DNA of 64,000 nucleotides. Origin: Acutalibacter muris. GTDB taxonomy: Bacteria; Bacillota; Clostridia; Oscillospirales; Acutalibacteraceae. Under the pieces are notes generated by a model. The model was not told the DNA's origin, did no database searches, and saw only the letters and a program-made list of their open reading frames with translations. The position numbers were made by a program, and so were the translations under genes. The stretch is from the NCBI RefSeq assembly GCF_002201475.1, contig NZ_CP021422.1, positions 2,852,001-2,916,000 of the forward strand. Direction: 5' to 3'. Below, piece by piece: positions 34,607-42,916 of this stretch. Numbering within the stretch: position 1 is the stretch's first letter; each line of letters begins with the position of its first letter.

Positions 34607-35571
34607 CGCTCTTTCCTCCTCTCTTTGCGCTTGGTGATGGCGAGGCCGCGCCGGATACAGAGATAATCGTTATAGTCCTTGCCCCGGGGCGGGAACCGGG
34701 TCGTGCTGGCAAGGCCATACTGCTTTGCGAGTAACGTCTGAATGGTATGAGCCGCCAGCCGTCCGGCAGGGTCATTGTCCATGCGCAGGAACACCCTTTG
34801 AATGTGGGGATTGTCTGAAAGGTACTGTTTCAGCGCGGCGGGCAGGGTGCTATCCTCTACCCGGTTTCGCGGCTTGTATACACCGGCCAGCGACAACAAG
34901 TTATCTCGCCGCCAGTCGATACCCTCCATCTTTAGGAGCGTACCGAAGGATAGCAGGTCGATGGCCGATTCAAACAGGTGGAGGGTGTCGCTCTGAACGG
35001 CGGCAGGAATCCCAAAGGAGTACCGCTTGTCGCTGCCGTTGGCATCGCCGATGAAGTCTGAGCCGATACCCCGCAGATTGGCATACCGGGCCTTACCGTC
35101 TTTATCCAGTCCAATAAAAATCGCATTGTGGTATGGTTCACTTTCATAGAGCCGCCCTGACTGTACACAGAAACTGATAAGTTCCTGGTCTATCCCGCGC
35201 CCAGCCAGATAATCTATTACACGGTCACTGTTCTGACTGGCTTTGGGGAGCAGCAGCACCTTTGGCTTTTCCTGCTTAGTTCTGGACGCAAAAACAGGCG
35301 GCTGAATTGCCGCCTGCCCTGTTATCCTCTCCACCGCCTCCAGAAAGGGTACATCTTTCACTTTTATCAGATAGTCCAGCGCCGACGTGCCGCCGATCCC
35401 CCGCGAGAACCAGCACCACTTGCCGTTGGAGATTTTCAGGCTGTCATGCTCCCGGGTGCAGTAGGTGCTGCCGCCGAAGTGTACCAGTTCCTCCGGCTCG
35501 TAGTTGCGCAGATAGGTGAGTAAGTCCATCTCGCGGGCCTTGGACACGGTTTCGGGTGGAATATATGGCAT
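34603..35571 (-). CDS. Primase-like CHC2/DUF3991-TOPRIM protein
   Basis: 322 residues from ATG 35571 (GGAGG 8 bases upstream; a GTG 9 bases earlier is less likely). A CHC2-type zinc region (about 25-60: GGSTYCTREHDSLKISNGKW, C/H ligands partly kept) leads to DUF3991 and a TOPRIM domain (about 195-290: LHLFESAIDLLSFGT with the catalytic Glu, FLRMDNDPAGRLAA with the DxD). It probably primes replication of the transferred single strand or of the circular ICE. Confidence 0.88.
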   Translation of the reverse strand: MPYIPPETVSKAREMDLLTYLRNYEPEELVHFGGSTYCTREHDSLKISNGKWCWFSRGIGGTSALDYLIKVKDVPFLEAVERITGQAAIQPPVFASRTKQEKPKVLLLPKASQNSDRVIDYLAGRGIDQELISFCVQSGRLYESEPYHNAIFIGLDKDGKARYANLRGIGSDFIGDANGSDKRYSFGIPAAVQSDTLHLFESAIDLLSFGTLLKMEGIDWRRDNLLSLAGVYKPRNRVEDSTLPAALKQYLSDNPHIQRVFLRMDNDPAGRLAAHTIQTLLAKQYGLASTTRFPPRGKDYNDYLCIRRGLAITKRKERRKER

Positions 35572-35596
35572 ACTTTTCACCTCCGTTCAAATAAAA

Positions 35597-35633
35597 ATAG
35601 CCGGGGGATTTCACGAGGAAACCTCCCGGCTAT
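35597..35633. terminator. Terminator-like stem-loop
   Basis: ATAGCCGGGGG pairs with CCTCCCGGCTAT (one mismatch) around a short loop, flanked by AAAA and TAAAT. It separates the DUF3783 gene from the primase-like gene on the minus strand. Confidence 0.65.
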
Positions 35634-35646
35634 GTAAATAAAGCGG

Positions 35647-36024
35647 TTATTTCTTCTGGAACGCTTGATGTTCTTTGTAAAGTTCCTCATACAGATCTGC
35701 GGCGCTCCAGAATATATTGTGCGGGGTAATGACGGCTTTCAGCCCGATGGGCGGTATGCCTGCTTTTTTGTATTCGCTCAAAAACTGGTCAAGTCTATCT
35801 GCCATATTGGAAAACACCATCATCTCAGAGGGGAACTCCGGCCCGGCATAGTCGATATCTTCCCTGGGAAAGCCGGGTATTCCGGCGAGATATGCCAGCT
35901 TTTGGGAGTAATCCGCCTGCTTTATCCGGGAAGTGCGTATGCCGAGATTTTTGCACAGGCTCTCAATATGCGTGGCCTTGAGCGGCTCCACATGGAATAA
36001 AAGGATATGTGCGTTATTCGCCAT
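35647..36024 (-). CDS. DUF3783 protein
   Basis: 125 residues (ILLFHVEPLKATHIESLCKN, KLAYLAGIPGFPREDIDYAG, EMMVFSNMADRLDQFLSEYK). The pattern matches DUF3783, small cytoplasmic proteins of Clostridia with unknown function. It is unusual as ICE cargo and is followed by a terminator. It shares the transcript of the P-loop kinase gene upstream. Confidence 0.75.
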   Translation of the reverse strand: MANNAHILLFHVEPLKATHIESLCKNLGIRTSRIKQADYSQKLAYLAGIPGFPREDIDYAGPEFPSEMMVFSNMADRLDQFLSEYKKAGIPPIGLKAVITPHNIFWSAADLYEELYKEHQAFQKK

Positions 36025-36048
36025 GAAAATTCCCCTCCAAATAATCTA

Positions 36049-36693
36049 TCACCTTTGCAATCCAAACTCCCGCTCCACCAAAGCGAGAGTTTCCTCAATA
36101 CTCCGGCTGTCATCCCGCAAAATCACCCGGAACCCTGAGTGGAGAAACTCGTCATATATAGCGGGAGAGTTGATCCGCTCCAAACACTGCCGGAAGTTTT
36201 GAAGCGCCCGCTCCGGCTCGGGTTCCTCCATCATCAGCCGGTAGAGGAACTGCTTTTCCCTGTCGGGCCTCTCAAAAAAGCGCTTCACCGAAACCTCCGG
36301 GTCGGCCAGCATGATAAGCACATGGTCATAATTGGAAACCTCCCGCAGTGTTTCCAGGGAGATGTTGGTGTCCACAAATACTGGCTTATCCGTTGCGTCC
36401 AGCTTGTCCAGAATTTGCAGCTCAACAATTTCGCACTCTTTTGAGACACCATTTACCCACGCTTCATACTCATCCGGCGTCCGCCTGACAAAATCGTGCC
36501 AGTCCTGCAAGTCCCGGGTGTAGGTCAGGCAGGGAAACTCACGGCTGTCCAAACCGGGCAGCATGGAATCGTGATAATTCTCCTCGCAAGCGATACCATC
36601 GTACTTTTCGGCAAGCAGCTTCACCATGGTGGATTTTCCGGCGTAGGCCGTGCCGTTTATAAAAAATACGTTGTGAAATTTCAGTTTTCTCAT
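36049..36693 (-). CDS. P-loop small-molecule kinase-like protein
   Basis: 214 residues from ATG 36693, the first start downstream of a strong promoter at 36728-36756. VFFINGTAYAGKSTMVKLLA is the Walker A. PVFVDTNISLETLREV and VLIMLADPEVSVKRFFERPD (lid-like Arg) follow the layout of shikimate/cytidylate-kinase-fold enzymes. Substrate unknown; resistance-type phosphotransferase and metabolic kinase are both possible. It is cargo, with the DUF3783 gene downstream in the same direction. Confidence 0.7.
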   Translation of the reverse strand: MRKLKFHNVFFINGTAYAGKSTMVKLLAEKYDGIACEENYHDSMLPGLDSREFPCLTYTRDLQDWHDFVRRTPDEYEAWVNGVSKECEIVELQILDKLDATDKPVFVDTNISLETLREVSNYDHVLIMLADPEVSVKRFFERPDREKQFLYRLMMEEPEPERALQNFRQCLERINSPAIYDEFLHSGFRVILRDDSRSIEETLALVEREFGLQR

Positions 36694-36727
36694 TCCCTTG
36701 TCAGTCCAGATTTTAACAACCACAAAC

Positions 36728-36756
36728 ATTATATCGGCTGGCAAGCTCCGTGTCAA
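36728..36756 (-). promoter_or_regulatory. Sigma-A promoter of the kinase/DUF3783 unit
   Basis: On the minus strand TTGACA (36751-36756), exactly 17 bases, TATAAT (36728-36733): a consensus promoter. Confidence 0.88.
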
Positions 36757-36769
36757 TCAAAACTCTTTT

Positions 36770-37093
36770 TCAGAGGGCCTTTATCTTCTTCAAATAGGCT
36801 ACCGCGTCCGTATGCCCCCTAAAATAGATTTGCAGCCGCTCCATATCGTCCAAGTTGAACCTAAGCCGAAGATACTCGGTCAGAACCTTGTGTTCCTCGG
36901 CTGTCAAATGGACTTCCCCACTTCCATTAAGCGCCTGACCAATAAAGGCGTTCTCGTTCTCTATGCCAGAAATTTTATTCAGCAGGGCCATATAATCCTC
37001 GTTATTCTCCCGCAAATCCAAGATGATCTCATTCTCAATCTCCGGAAAAGAATCCTCCAACCGTGCAGCCAAATCCATATATGTGTCGCTCAT
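36770..37093 (-). CDS. DUF6664-like ICE protein
   Basis: 107 residues from ATG 37093 with CTAGGAGG upstream. MSDTYMDLAARLEDSFPEIE, then EEHKVLTEYLRLRFNLDDME and YFRGHTDAVAYLKKI. An acidic helical protein recurrent in Tn1549-like elements; function unknown. Divergent from the XRE regulator at 37253. Confidence 0.75.
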   Translation of the reverse strand: MSDTYMDLAARLEDSFPEIENEIILDLRENNEDYMALLNKISGIENENAFIGQALNGSGEVHLTAEEHKVLTEYLRLRFNLDDMERLQIYFRGHTDAVAYLKKIKAL

Positions 37094-37160
37094 ATTGAAC
37101 CTCCTAGTTTTTTCCTTACTATACCCTGTCAAGATGAAAATATCAAATGTGCGTCCATCT

Positions 37161-37194
37161 ATATCCGTAGTATACGGATATAGACTATTATAAT
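37161..37194 (+). promoter_or_regulatory. Palindromic operator and -10 of the XRE gene
   Basis: ATATCCGTA-gta-TACGGATAT (37161-37181) is a perfect 9-bp inverted repeat. TATAAT follows at 37189-37194. The palindrome covers the -35 region, so the XRE product probably represses itself and the divergent gene. Confidence 0.75.
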
Positions 37195-37252
37195 ATATCT
37201 TCTCCAAGGTTACAATAGTCCAGACAGAATTTCCGGCACAAAGGAGAAGAAC

Positions 37253-37609
37253 ATGAAATTGGACTATAGGGCCATCGGCAAGCGCATCAAAATCGAGCGT
37301 ATAAAAGCCGACCTCACCCAAGAGAGGCTGTCGGAGAAGGCAGGCGTTTCCCCGGCCTACATGAGCAATATCGAAACCGGCTCCACGCGGGTCAGCCTGA
37401 CGACTATGGTGGCCATCGCCAACGCGCTGGGCGTTATCATGGACGACCTTATGTGCGACAACCTTGTGAAATGCCGTGTCCAGTTTGAACAGGATATCGC
37501 GGACACCCTCGCGGACTGCGACGAATTTGAGATTCGCATGATAGCGGACATGGCCCAGGCCCTCAAGGATACGCTTCGCAGGGACGCGCACCTGAGAAGC
37601 CAATTATAG
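37253..37609 (+). CDS. XRE-family regulator
   Basis: 118 residues. The HTH reads IGKRIKIERIKADLTQERLS then AGVSPAYMSNIETGSTRVSL. The C-terminal helical part (DIADTLADCDEFEIRMIADM) resembles ICE-borne repressors. AAAGGAG lies 7 bases before ATG. It is one of the few plus-strand ICE genes. Confidence 0.9.
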   Translation: MKLDYRAIGKRIKIERIKADLTQERLSEKAGVSPAYMSNIETGSTRVSLTTMVAIANALGVIMDDLMCDNLVKCRVQFEQDIADTLADCDEFEIRMIADMAQALKDTLRRDAHLRSQL

Positions 37610-37652
37610 TGTGTCCTATGTAAAGGAGCAAGTTTGCAGCTTGCCCCTTTTT

Positions 37653-37886
37653 TTACCGTGCGTGTTCCCGCGCTCTTACCTTTTCCGGCATCTCTTCCTC
37701 CGGCCCATCGTCCATAATAGAGCGGTCTTTCTGATCCATGTTGAGCAGAATATTCAGTTCTTTCAGCCGCGCGGATTTCTGTGCCAGCTCCTCCTCTCTG
37801 GCAAAAGGAGCGTCCATTTCCTCCCTGGCGCTGGCAAACTGCTTTTCCGTATCGGCCAGTTCATCCCGGACAACAGCCTGCTTTGT
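37653..37886 (-). pseudogene. C-terminal remnant of the ICE helicase/methylase
   Basis: The minus frame ending at 37653 reads KQAVVRDELADTEKQFASAR, then EEELAQKSARLKELNILLNM, and closes in an acidic tail (DDGPEEEMPEK). This is the very end of the giant Tn1549-type SNF2 helicase/N6-methylase, whose N-terminal 1409 codons are at 42917-47146. The middle, with the helicase motors, is absent and the lantibiotic-immunity module lies between. Upstream of about 37886 the family resemblance ends. Confidence 0.8.
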
Positions 37887-37974
37887 GGCAAGCAGGATGC
37901 AGGACGAGGAAAGACAGCGTGATGATGGTGGAAACGCTCATGAGCAGATAGATAACTGCCCGAAAAAAGAACAT
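37861..37974 (-). CDS. Possible 37-residue membrane peptide
   Basis: ATG 37974 has GGAGGG 7 bases upstream; the peptide MFFFRAVIYLLMSVSTIITL continues as one transmembrane helix and ends HKAGCCPG. Its 3' end overlaps the helicase remnant in another frame, so the tail may be chimeric. Function unknown. Confidence 0.4.
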   Translation of the reverse strand: MFFFRAVIYLLMSVSTIITLSFLVLHPACHKAGCCPG

Positions 37975-37978
37975 TAAA

Positions 37979-38090
37979 ACGCCCTCCAAACTCAAACAGG
38001 TCTGGAGGGTTAAACTATTTTCATTTAGGCGTGAAGATACAGCCCACCAAAACGCCGTTTTTTTATTTGGCGGACTTTAAATTCAGCCGT
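37979..38090. repeat. Second copy of the paired-hairpin ICE motif
   Basis: GCCCTCCA...TGGAGGG followed by CACCAAAACGCCGTTTTTTT and ATTTGGCGG resembles 14581-14666 in both order and sequence. It marks an ICE intergenic element next to the helicase remnant. Confidence 0.5.
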
Positions 38091-38113
38091 TCACTTTTTA
38101 AATACTACGAGGT

Positions 38114-38136
38114 ATTTTTGAAGATTTCATAAAGAT
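38114..38136. repeat. Direct repeat, left copy, flanking the lantibiotic module
   Basis: A 23-base sequence (A, TTTTTGAAGATTTCATAAAG, AT) identical to 42814-42836, exactly 4,700 bases apart. This copy lies just past the histidine kinase gene. Confidence 0.85.
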
Positions 38137-38178
38137 TTGCAAAAATAATGGGCGATGCTTTCCATCGCCCATTAAATC

Positions 38179-39546
38179 CTAGTATGGAATTTTTATTGTA
38201 ACCTCTGCACCGCCTGTTTTATCGGAATTTTTAAGAGTAAGTTCCCCGTTGTGTTGCTTTACAATGCTGTTTGTGATATAAAGCCCCATGCCAAAGTGCA
38301 TATTAGAGCTTCGGCTGTGGTCGCCCATAAAAAACTGCTCCCTTGCATGGCGCAAATCCTCATTCGTAAAACCAGCTCCCTCGTCTGTTATAATAACTTG
38401 CAGAAAGTTTTCTTTCCTCTGCGTTTCCACATATATTGTTCCTCTTTGCGGGGAGTATTCTAAGGCATTATTGACAACATTCATAATTGCCCGTTCCAAC
38501 AACAATTTATCCGCTTCAAAACATCCCATATCCGTTTCTGTTTCCATGTTTAAGCGAATTTCCTTTGTAATACATAACGCACTTGCCTGTGCTTCAATTT
38601 GTTCCATATAATCCGCTATATCAATTTTCTCTACTTGAAGCTGATAGCCTGTGACTGTACGGGATATATCAATCAAAGTCTTTATATATACTTGTATCTG
38701 TTCCGAACTTTCCGTAATATACCCTGCATATAATCGTTGCTCATCGTCAAGTTTCGTTTCGTTCATTAAATCTATATTCCCCTGGATAACAGTTAAAGGT
38801 GTTTTTAAATCATGAGCAAGTGCGGCTATTTGTTCCCTTTGTGATTGCTCTGCCTTCCATTGTTGTTCTAAAGATAATTTTAAGCTATCCTTCATTTCTG
38901 AAATAGAGTTCAATACAGCATTGTATTCACTGATTTCAGAGCTTTCTACCTCAAAGTCAAGATTTTGCTTCTGTATTTGTTCTGTTGCCATAATCAACGG
39001 AGATAACTGAATTTTCAGTTTTCGGGAATATCGTATTGTCAGACAAACGCAAACCGCTATGCAATTTACCCCTATCAACAGCAATAATAATATTTCGGGA
39101 GCAGGCAAATGTTTCTGCATCCAGTCATTTTTATATTGCGAACCCACATAATATTTCAGTACGCAATATTCTGTTTCCCTCGGTATGAATTGGTATTGTG
39201 TCCTGCTTGTAGGGTCACTGTTTTCTCCAGTTTTTGCAAATTCCAACACCTTTTCCTGCTCCGTTGTATCCATGTTTGTATAGAGAACATTATAATCTTC
39301 ATCAAGTATCAGATATTCACAATAGGAAGGGATTGCAACCTTTGTAATATCTGGTGCAGCCGCAATTATCGGCGATATTTCCTGTACGGAATGTTCCGCA
39401 TTATTAGCATAAGTCACATACCCTGCACTTGAAGCAAATGCAAGGAGCAAAAAAGGAACTGCCGCCGATAAGAGCAATCCTAATATGAGAATAATTAAAA
39501 ATTTCCAGAAAATCATTTGCAATGAAGTCCGTTTTATCCTTCCCAT
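38179..39546 (-). CDS. Sensor histidine kinase of a lantibiotic-immunity module (NisK/CprK type)
   Basis: 455 residues. Two transmembrane helices (about 10-35 and 150-172) flank an external domain of about 115 residues. HDLKTPLTVIQGNIDL carries the phospho-His, NVVNNALEYSPQRG and DEGAGFTNEDL the ATP-binding lid. This layout matches the lantibiotic-sensing kinases of the SpaK/NisK/CprK kind. It overlaps the regulator by 13 bases. A stem-loop at 38145-38172 (GGCGATGCTTTCCATCGCC) follows. It probably senses a peptide and switches on the transporter upstream. Confidence 0.9.
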   Translation of the reverse strand: MGRIKRTSLQMIFWKFLIILILGLLLSAAVPFLLLAFASSAGYVTYANNAEHSVQEISPIIAAAPDITKVAIPSYCEYLILDEDYNVLYTNMDTTEQEKVLEFAKTGENSDPTSRTQYQFIPRETEYCVLKYYVGSQYKNDWMQKHLPAPEILLLLLIGVNCIAVCVCLTIRYSRKLKIQLSPLIMATEQIQKQNLDFEVESSEISEYNAVLNSISEMKDSLKLSLEQQWKAEQSQREQIAALAHDLKTPLTVIQGNIDLMNETKLDDEQRLYAGYITESSEQIQVYIKTLIDISRTVTGYQLQVEKIDIADYMEQIEAQASALCITKEIRLNMETETDMGCFEADKLLLERAIMNVVNNALEYSPQRGTIYVETQRKENFLQVIITDEGAGFTNEDLRHAREQFFMGDHSRSSNMHFGMGLYITNSIVKQHNGELTLKNSDKTGGAEVTIKIPY

Positions 39547-40199
39547 CTATATCCTACCCCCCAGACTGTGTTAATCGGAGTAACACCATATCCTGCCAAC
39601 TTGCTGCGAATATTCTTTATATGTGTTGCAATCGTTGAATTGTCGCTGTTACCGTCAAATCCAAAAACAGCTTCATAAATCTGCTCTCTTGTAAATACCT
39701 GCCCTCTATTTCTGGCTAAATACTCACATATTTCATACTCGCTTTTGGTTAGGTCAACTTTCTTACCTTTAATAAAAAGTTCCTTTGAAGATAAATCAAA
39801 CTTGATTTCCTGTTCAAATCCTAATGTATTATGATGCTCCCGTCTTTCCCGACGCAGGTGGGCAGTAACACGGGCTCGTAATTCGCCTATTCGGAAAGGC
39901 TTTGTAATGTAATCATCAGCACCTATTCCTAATCCGTAGATAATGTCTGTTTCCATTACTTTTGCTGTGAGAAATAGAATAGGGCAGTCTACAATTCCTC
40001 GGATTTTTTTGCAAAACATAAATCCGTCAACATCTGGCATCATAATATCTAGCAAAATCAAATCATAATTCTTTAAAGCATTTATTGTAACATCTGCCAC
40101 GCTTTCGCATACAGTAACGATATGTCCATCCTTTTCCAAGCCATTCTTAACTAAGTCAAGAATGGCTTTCTCATCATCAATTACTAGCAATCGTGCCAA
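39534..40199 (-). CDS. OmpR-family response regulator of the immunity module
   Basis: 221 residues. The receiver domain (LLVIDDEKAILDLVKNGLEK, phospho-Asp in LILLDIMMPDVDG, Lys in YITKPFR) and winged helix (DLTKSEYEICEYLARNRGQV, STIATHIKNIRSKLAGYGVT) are complete. It is the partner of the kinase at 38179. The 23-base repeat in front of the ABC genes (42814) is its likely binding site. Confidence 0.93.
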   Translation of the reverse strand: MARLLVIDDEKAILDLVKNGLEKDGHIVTVCESVADVTINALKNYDLILLDIMMPDVDGFMFCKKIRGIVDCPILFLTAKVMETDIIYGLGIGADDYITKPFRIGELRARVTAHLRRERREHHNTLGFEQEIKFDLSSKELFIKGKKVDLTKSEYEICEYLARNRGQVFTREQIYEAVFGFDGNSDNSTIATHIKNIRSKLAGYGVTPINTVWGVGYRWEG

Positions 40200-40217
40200 C
40201 TCAAAGCACCTCCCTTA

Positions 40218-40580
40218 TCATTCTGCTAATTCTGCAATATAGTACTTCTCATTGATGTTTACCGCAATATCTGTTGTTTCATCAATATTATAAACATATC
40301 CATATCGCAATTTATTTCCCTCAACCGTTGTAATGTTTTGAGAAACCTGCCCGATTTCTTCCTCTAACTCTGAATATGAGATTGTCTTTTCAGTAATGAT
40401 ATATGTCTTATTGTCAAAACTTATCTCGTTATAATCAGCAACATTCAGTTCGTATTTGGGCAGAGTGTCATTCAACATATTATTCTTATCCGCCGTGTCT
40501 GATATTCTGTTATTGCAACCCATAAAAAAGATGGTTAAAGTTATCAGACATACGCATAGCAATCGGAATTTTTTAATCAT
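40218..40580 (-). CDS. Small lipoprotein of the immunity module
   Basis: 120 residues from ATG 40580 (GGAGGG upstream). A lipobox, ITLTIFFMGC, is followed by a short beta-rich domain (ISFDNKTYIITEKTISYSEL). Its position after the ABC permeases matches NisI/SpaI-type lantibiotic-binding lipoproteins, though I cannot show sequence homology by eye. It overlaps the upstream permease by 8 bases. Confidence 0.7.
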   Translation of the reverse strand: MIKKFRLLCVCLITLTIFFMGCNNRISDTADKNNMLNDTLPKYELNVADYNEISFDNKTYIITEKTISYSELEEEIGQVSQNITTVEGNKLRYGYVYNIDETTDIAVNINEKYYIAELAE

Positions 40581-41316
40581 TTTCTTTCCCTCCATCCCAT
40601 AGTCTAATCCACATAATGCTAACAGCGAATAGCACAAGTATGGCTACGATATTTATTATAATTCCAACATAGAAGGTACTGCAACTCTGCAAATAAGCAT
40701 CCTTGTTCGTAGTCGCAAGAAGCCAGAAATCCATAAACCGAACGCTCCATGCCCACGGAATATACTGCCAGCATACATCTCCTAAACCTGTGAGCATAAT
40801 CGCAGATAGTAAGCTGCCCGCAATTCCAAGCCCCATAGAAGCACTTTTACCAAATATAAAAGCACACAAAAAATGTATTTGGTATATAGGTGTAGAAGAT
40901 AAAAGCAGAAGCCCTATAACCTGCACATATCCGCTTATAGAAGTAAACGGAAACATAAGGGCAAAACTGCCGACTGCAAGTGTATAAAATAGCAAAGAAT
41001 TTATCAGCAGAAAACATAGTTCCCCTATATAAATGTGCGTTCTTGAAGAAACAGTACTAAGTATAAATTGATAATGACCTGCCTGACTTTCCCGCTGGGC
41101 AATAATTCCCACAATAATTCCAACTAGAAAAGGATATATTATGCCCAGCATTTCAAAGAAAGCACTTATTTTAAGTGTTCTGTTCCAACTCGAAATATGA
41201 AAATAGCCTGCAAATGCCAAAGCAAGTATAAGAGGCACGATTATATAAATAACATTCAACATAGAACGCTTTGCTTTTAGATAATCTGCTCTGACACATC
41301 TTAATACTGTTCCCAT
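40573..41316 (-). CDS. Lantibiotic-immunity ABC permease (LanG type)
   Basis: 247 residues with six predicted membrane helices and a start (MGTVLRCVRADYLKAKRSML) that recalls the MutG/NisG family. Overlaps the LanE-type permease by one base. Together with that permease and the ATPase it would expel lantibiotics from the membrane. Confidence 0.85.
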   Translation of the reverse strand: MGTVLRCVRADYLKAKRSMLNVIYIIVPLILALAFAGYFHISSWNRTLKISAFFEMLGIIYPFLVGIIVGIIAQRESQAGHYQFILSTVSSRTHIYIGELCFLLINSLLFYTLAVGSFALMFPFTSISGYVQVIGLLLLSSTPIYQIHFLCAFIFGKSASMGLGIAGSLLSAIMLTGLGDVCWQYIPWAWSVRFMDFWLLATTNKDAYLQSCSTFYVGIIINIVAILVLFAVSIMWIRLWDGGKEND

Positions 41317-42068
41317 TATCTTACCTCCTGCCGTGAAAATCCTTTTGCACCAAGCCTTATTAAAGCTGAAAATAGTATTACAGAAAGCAGCAATGCTAAA
41401 ATAACCATAACCAATGATACTGGCAAATTTCCTGCTTCTTCAGAAACAGGCACTCCATTTGGCAAAATACCGATTGTTGGAACCATTAAGCGTGGCATCC
41501 AACTATACGGACAAAAAATCCAGTATTTTGTGTTTGCAAATATTACGCCCAAGGCTGAGCCTATTCCTGCGTTTATTACAACCGTCGCAAATGCACCAAT
41601 CTTTTTCGACAGCCACAAACATATTGGAATTTCCCACATAGAAGCTACGATAATACAAAAAATACCTGCCGCAGCTTGAAATAGCGATATACTAATTGGG
41701 ATTTCATAAATAAAGTAAACCGCTATACCGCCAAGCATATTCAACCCTAAAAAAATGAAATTCGCTATAATATCCAAAATCAATATGACGATTGCCTTTG
41801 CAATCCACGCATTTTTAAGTTTTATAGGCAGCGGGATAAGACTTCTGTATTTCAGCTTTCCGCCATCCCGTTGTTCACACATCGTGCAAAGCAAAGTGAG
41901 AAATCCAGGGAAAAGCAAAACATACCACCAGTTAAATGAGTTTTGCTGATACCACATTGGTGCAAACACATTCATAAGCAGGGTAATAACAGGGGCGAGA
42001 ATAACGAGTTTTATTGCAAAAGTCCGTTTGTGCTTTATCCATTCGGAAGATACATATTCTTTCATCAC
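41316..42068 (-). CDS. Lantibiotic-immunity ABC permease (LanE type)
   Basis: 250 residues, six membrane helices; SSEWIKHKRTFAIKLVILAP and FNWWYVLLFPGFLTLLCTMC are typical of the MutE/EpiE permease. Four-base overlap with the ATPase gene. Confidence 0.87.
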   Translation of the reverse strand: MMKEYVSSEWIKHKRTFAIKLVILAPVITLLMNVFAPMWYQQNSFNWWYVLLFPGFLTLLCTMCEQRDGGKLKYRSLIPLPIKLKNAWIAKAIVILILDIIANFIFLGLNMLGGIAVYFIYEIPISISLFQAAAGIFCIIVASMWEIPICLWLSKKIGAFATVVINAGIGSALGVIFANTKYWIFCPYSWMPRLMVPTIGILPNGVPVSEEAGNLPVSLVMVILALLLSVILFSALIRLGAKGFSRQEVR

Positions 42069-42766
42069 ATTACCTCCCTGCTTTCTTCAACGACCTTAAG
42101 AAACAATTCCTCAAGGTTTTCGCTATGCTGCATTTTACCTTCATATCCAAACCTGCCGTTTGCAATGATACCTATGTCATCTGCAATAAGCTGCACTTCT
42201 GAAAGAATGTGGCTTGACAATATAACCGTTATTCCTCTTTGTGGAAATAGACGGATTAAGTTTCGTAGCTCTCCGATGCCAATCGGGTCTAATCCATTTG
42301 TCGGTTCATCGAGAATTAGTAAAGACGGATTGTTTAGCAATGCAACCGCAATGCCTAACCGCTGTTTCATTCCCATTGAAAATTGTCCTGCCTTTTTCTT
42401 TCCTGTGTTTTGTAAATCCACAAGCTCCAACACTTCATTGATACGCTGCTCTGGCAACCCCAACAAAATAGTCCTTACTTTTAAATTTTCATACGCCGTC
42501 AAGTTTTCATATAACGGGGGATTTTCTATCAAAGCTCCGATATGCATTAAATCCTGTCTGCTCCATGAGTGATTGGCAAATTCAATCGTACCCTTGGTAG
42601 GATGAAGCATACCTGTTACCATCTTTAAGATTGTAGATTTTCCTGCTCCATTCGGACCTAATAATCCGTATACGCTATTTTCCCGTACATGAATTGACAC
42701 ATCTGTTACAGCGGAATGTTTTCCAAAGCTCTTGCAAAGATTTGTTGTTTTCAATATGAAATCCAT
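42065..42766 (-). CDS. Lantibiotic-immunity ABC ATPase (LanF type)
   Basis: 233 residues. Walker A LLGPNGAGKSTILKM, signature QFSMGMKQRLGIAVAL, Walker B LLILDEPTNGLDPIG. The family is BcrA/NisF-like. First gene of the module; its promoter region contains the 23-base repeat. Its AT-rich base use differs sharply from both ICE and host, pointing to an origin outside this lineage. Confidence 0.92.
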   Translation of the reverse strand: MDFILKTTNLCKSFGKHSAVTDVSIHVRENSVYGLLGPNGAGKSTILKMVTGMLHPTKGTIEFANHSWSRQDLMHIGALIENPPLYENLTAYENLKVRTILLGLPEQRINEVLELVDLQNTGKKKAGQFSMGMKQRLGIAVALLNNPSLLILDEPTNGLDPIGIGELRNLIRLFPQRGITVILSSHILSEVQLIADDIGIIANGRFGYEGKMQHSENLEELFLKVVEESREVM

Positions 42767-42813
42767 AATGTTTCATTTCCTTTCTTGATTTTGATACATA
42801 AAGGGTACTGCAC

Positions 42814-42836
42814 ATTTTTGAAGATTTCATAAAGAT
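42814..42836. promoter_or_regulatory. Direct repeat, right copy; likely response-regulator site
   Basis: The same 23-base sequence as 38114-38136, located 48 bases before the LanF-type gene. On the minus strand it reads ATCTTTATGAAATCTTCAAA and ends in AAT. An OmpR-type operator is the natural reading. Confidence 0.65.
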
Positions 42837-42916
42837 AAGGAGCCTTTTTAAAATCCTGATTAACGCCCGCCATATCAGTATAGGGTAAACAAGAAAAGCT
42901 AATTTTGCTTTAATGT

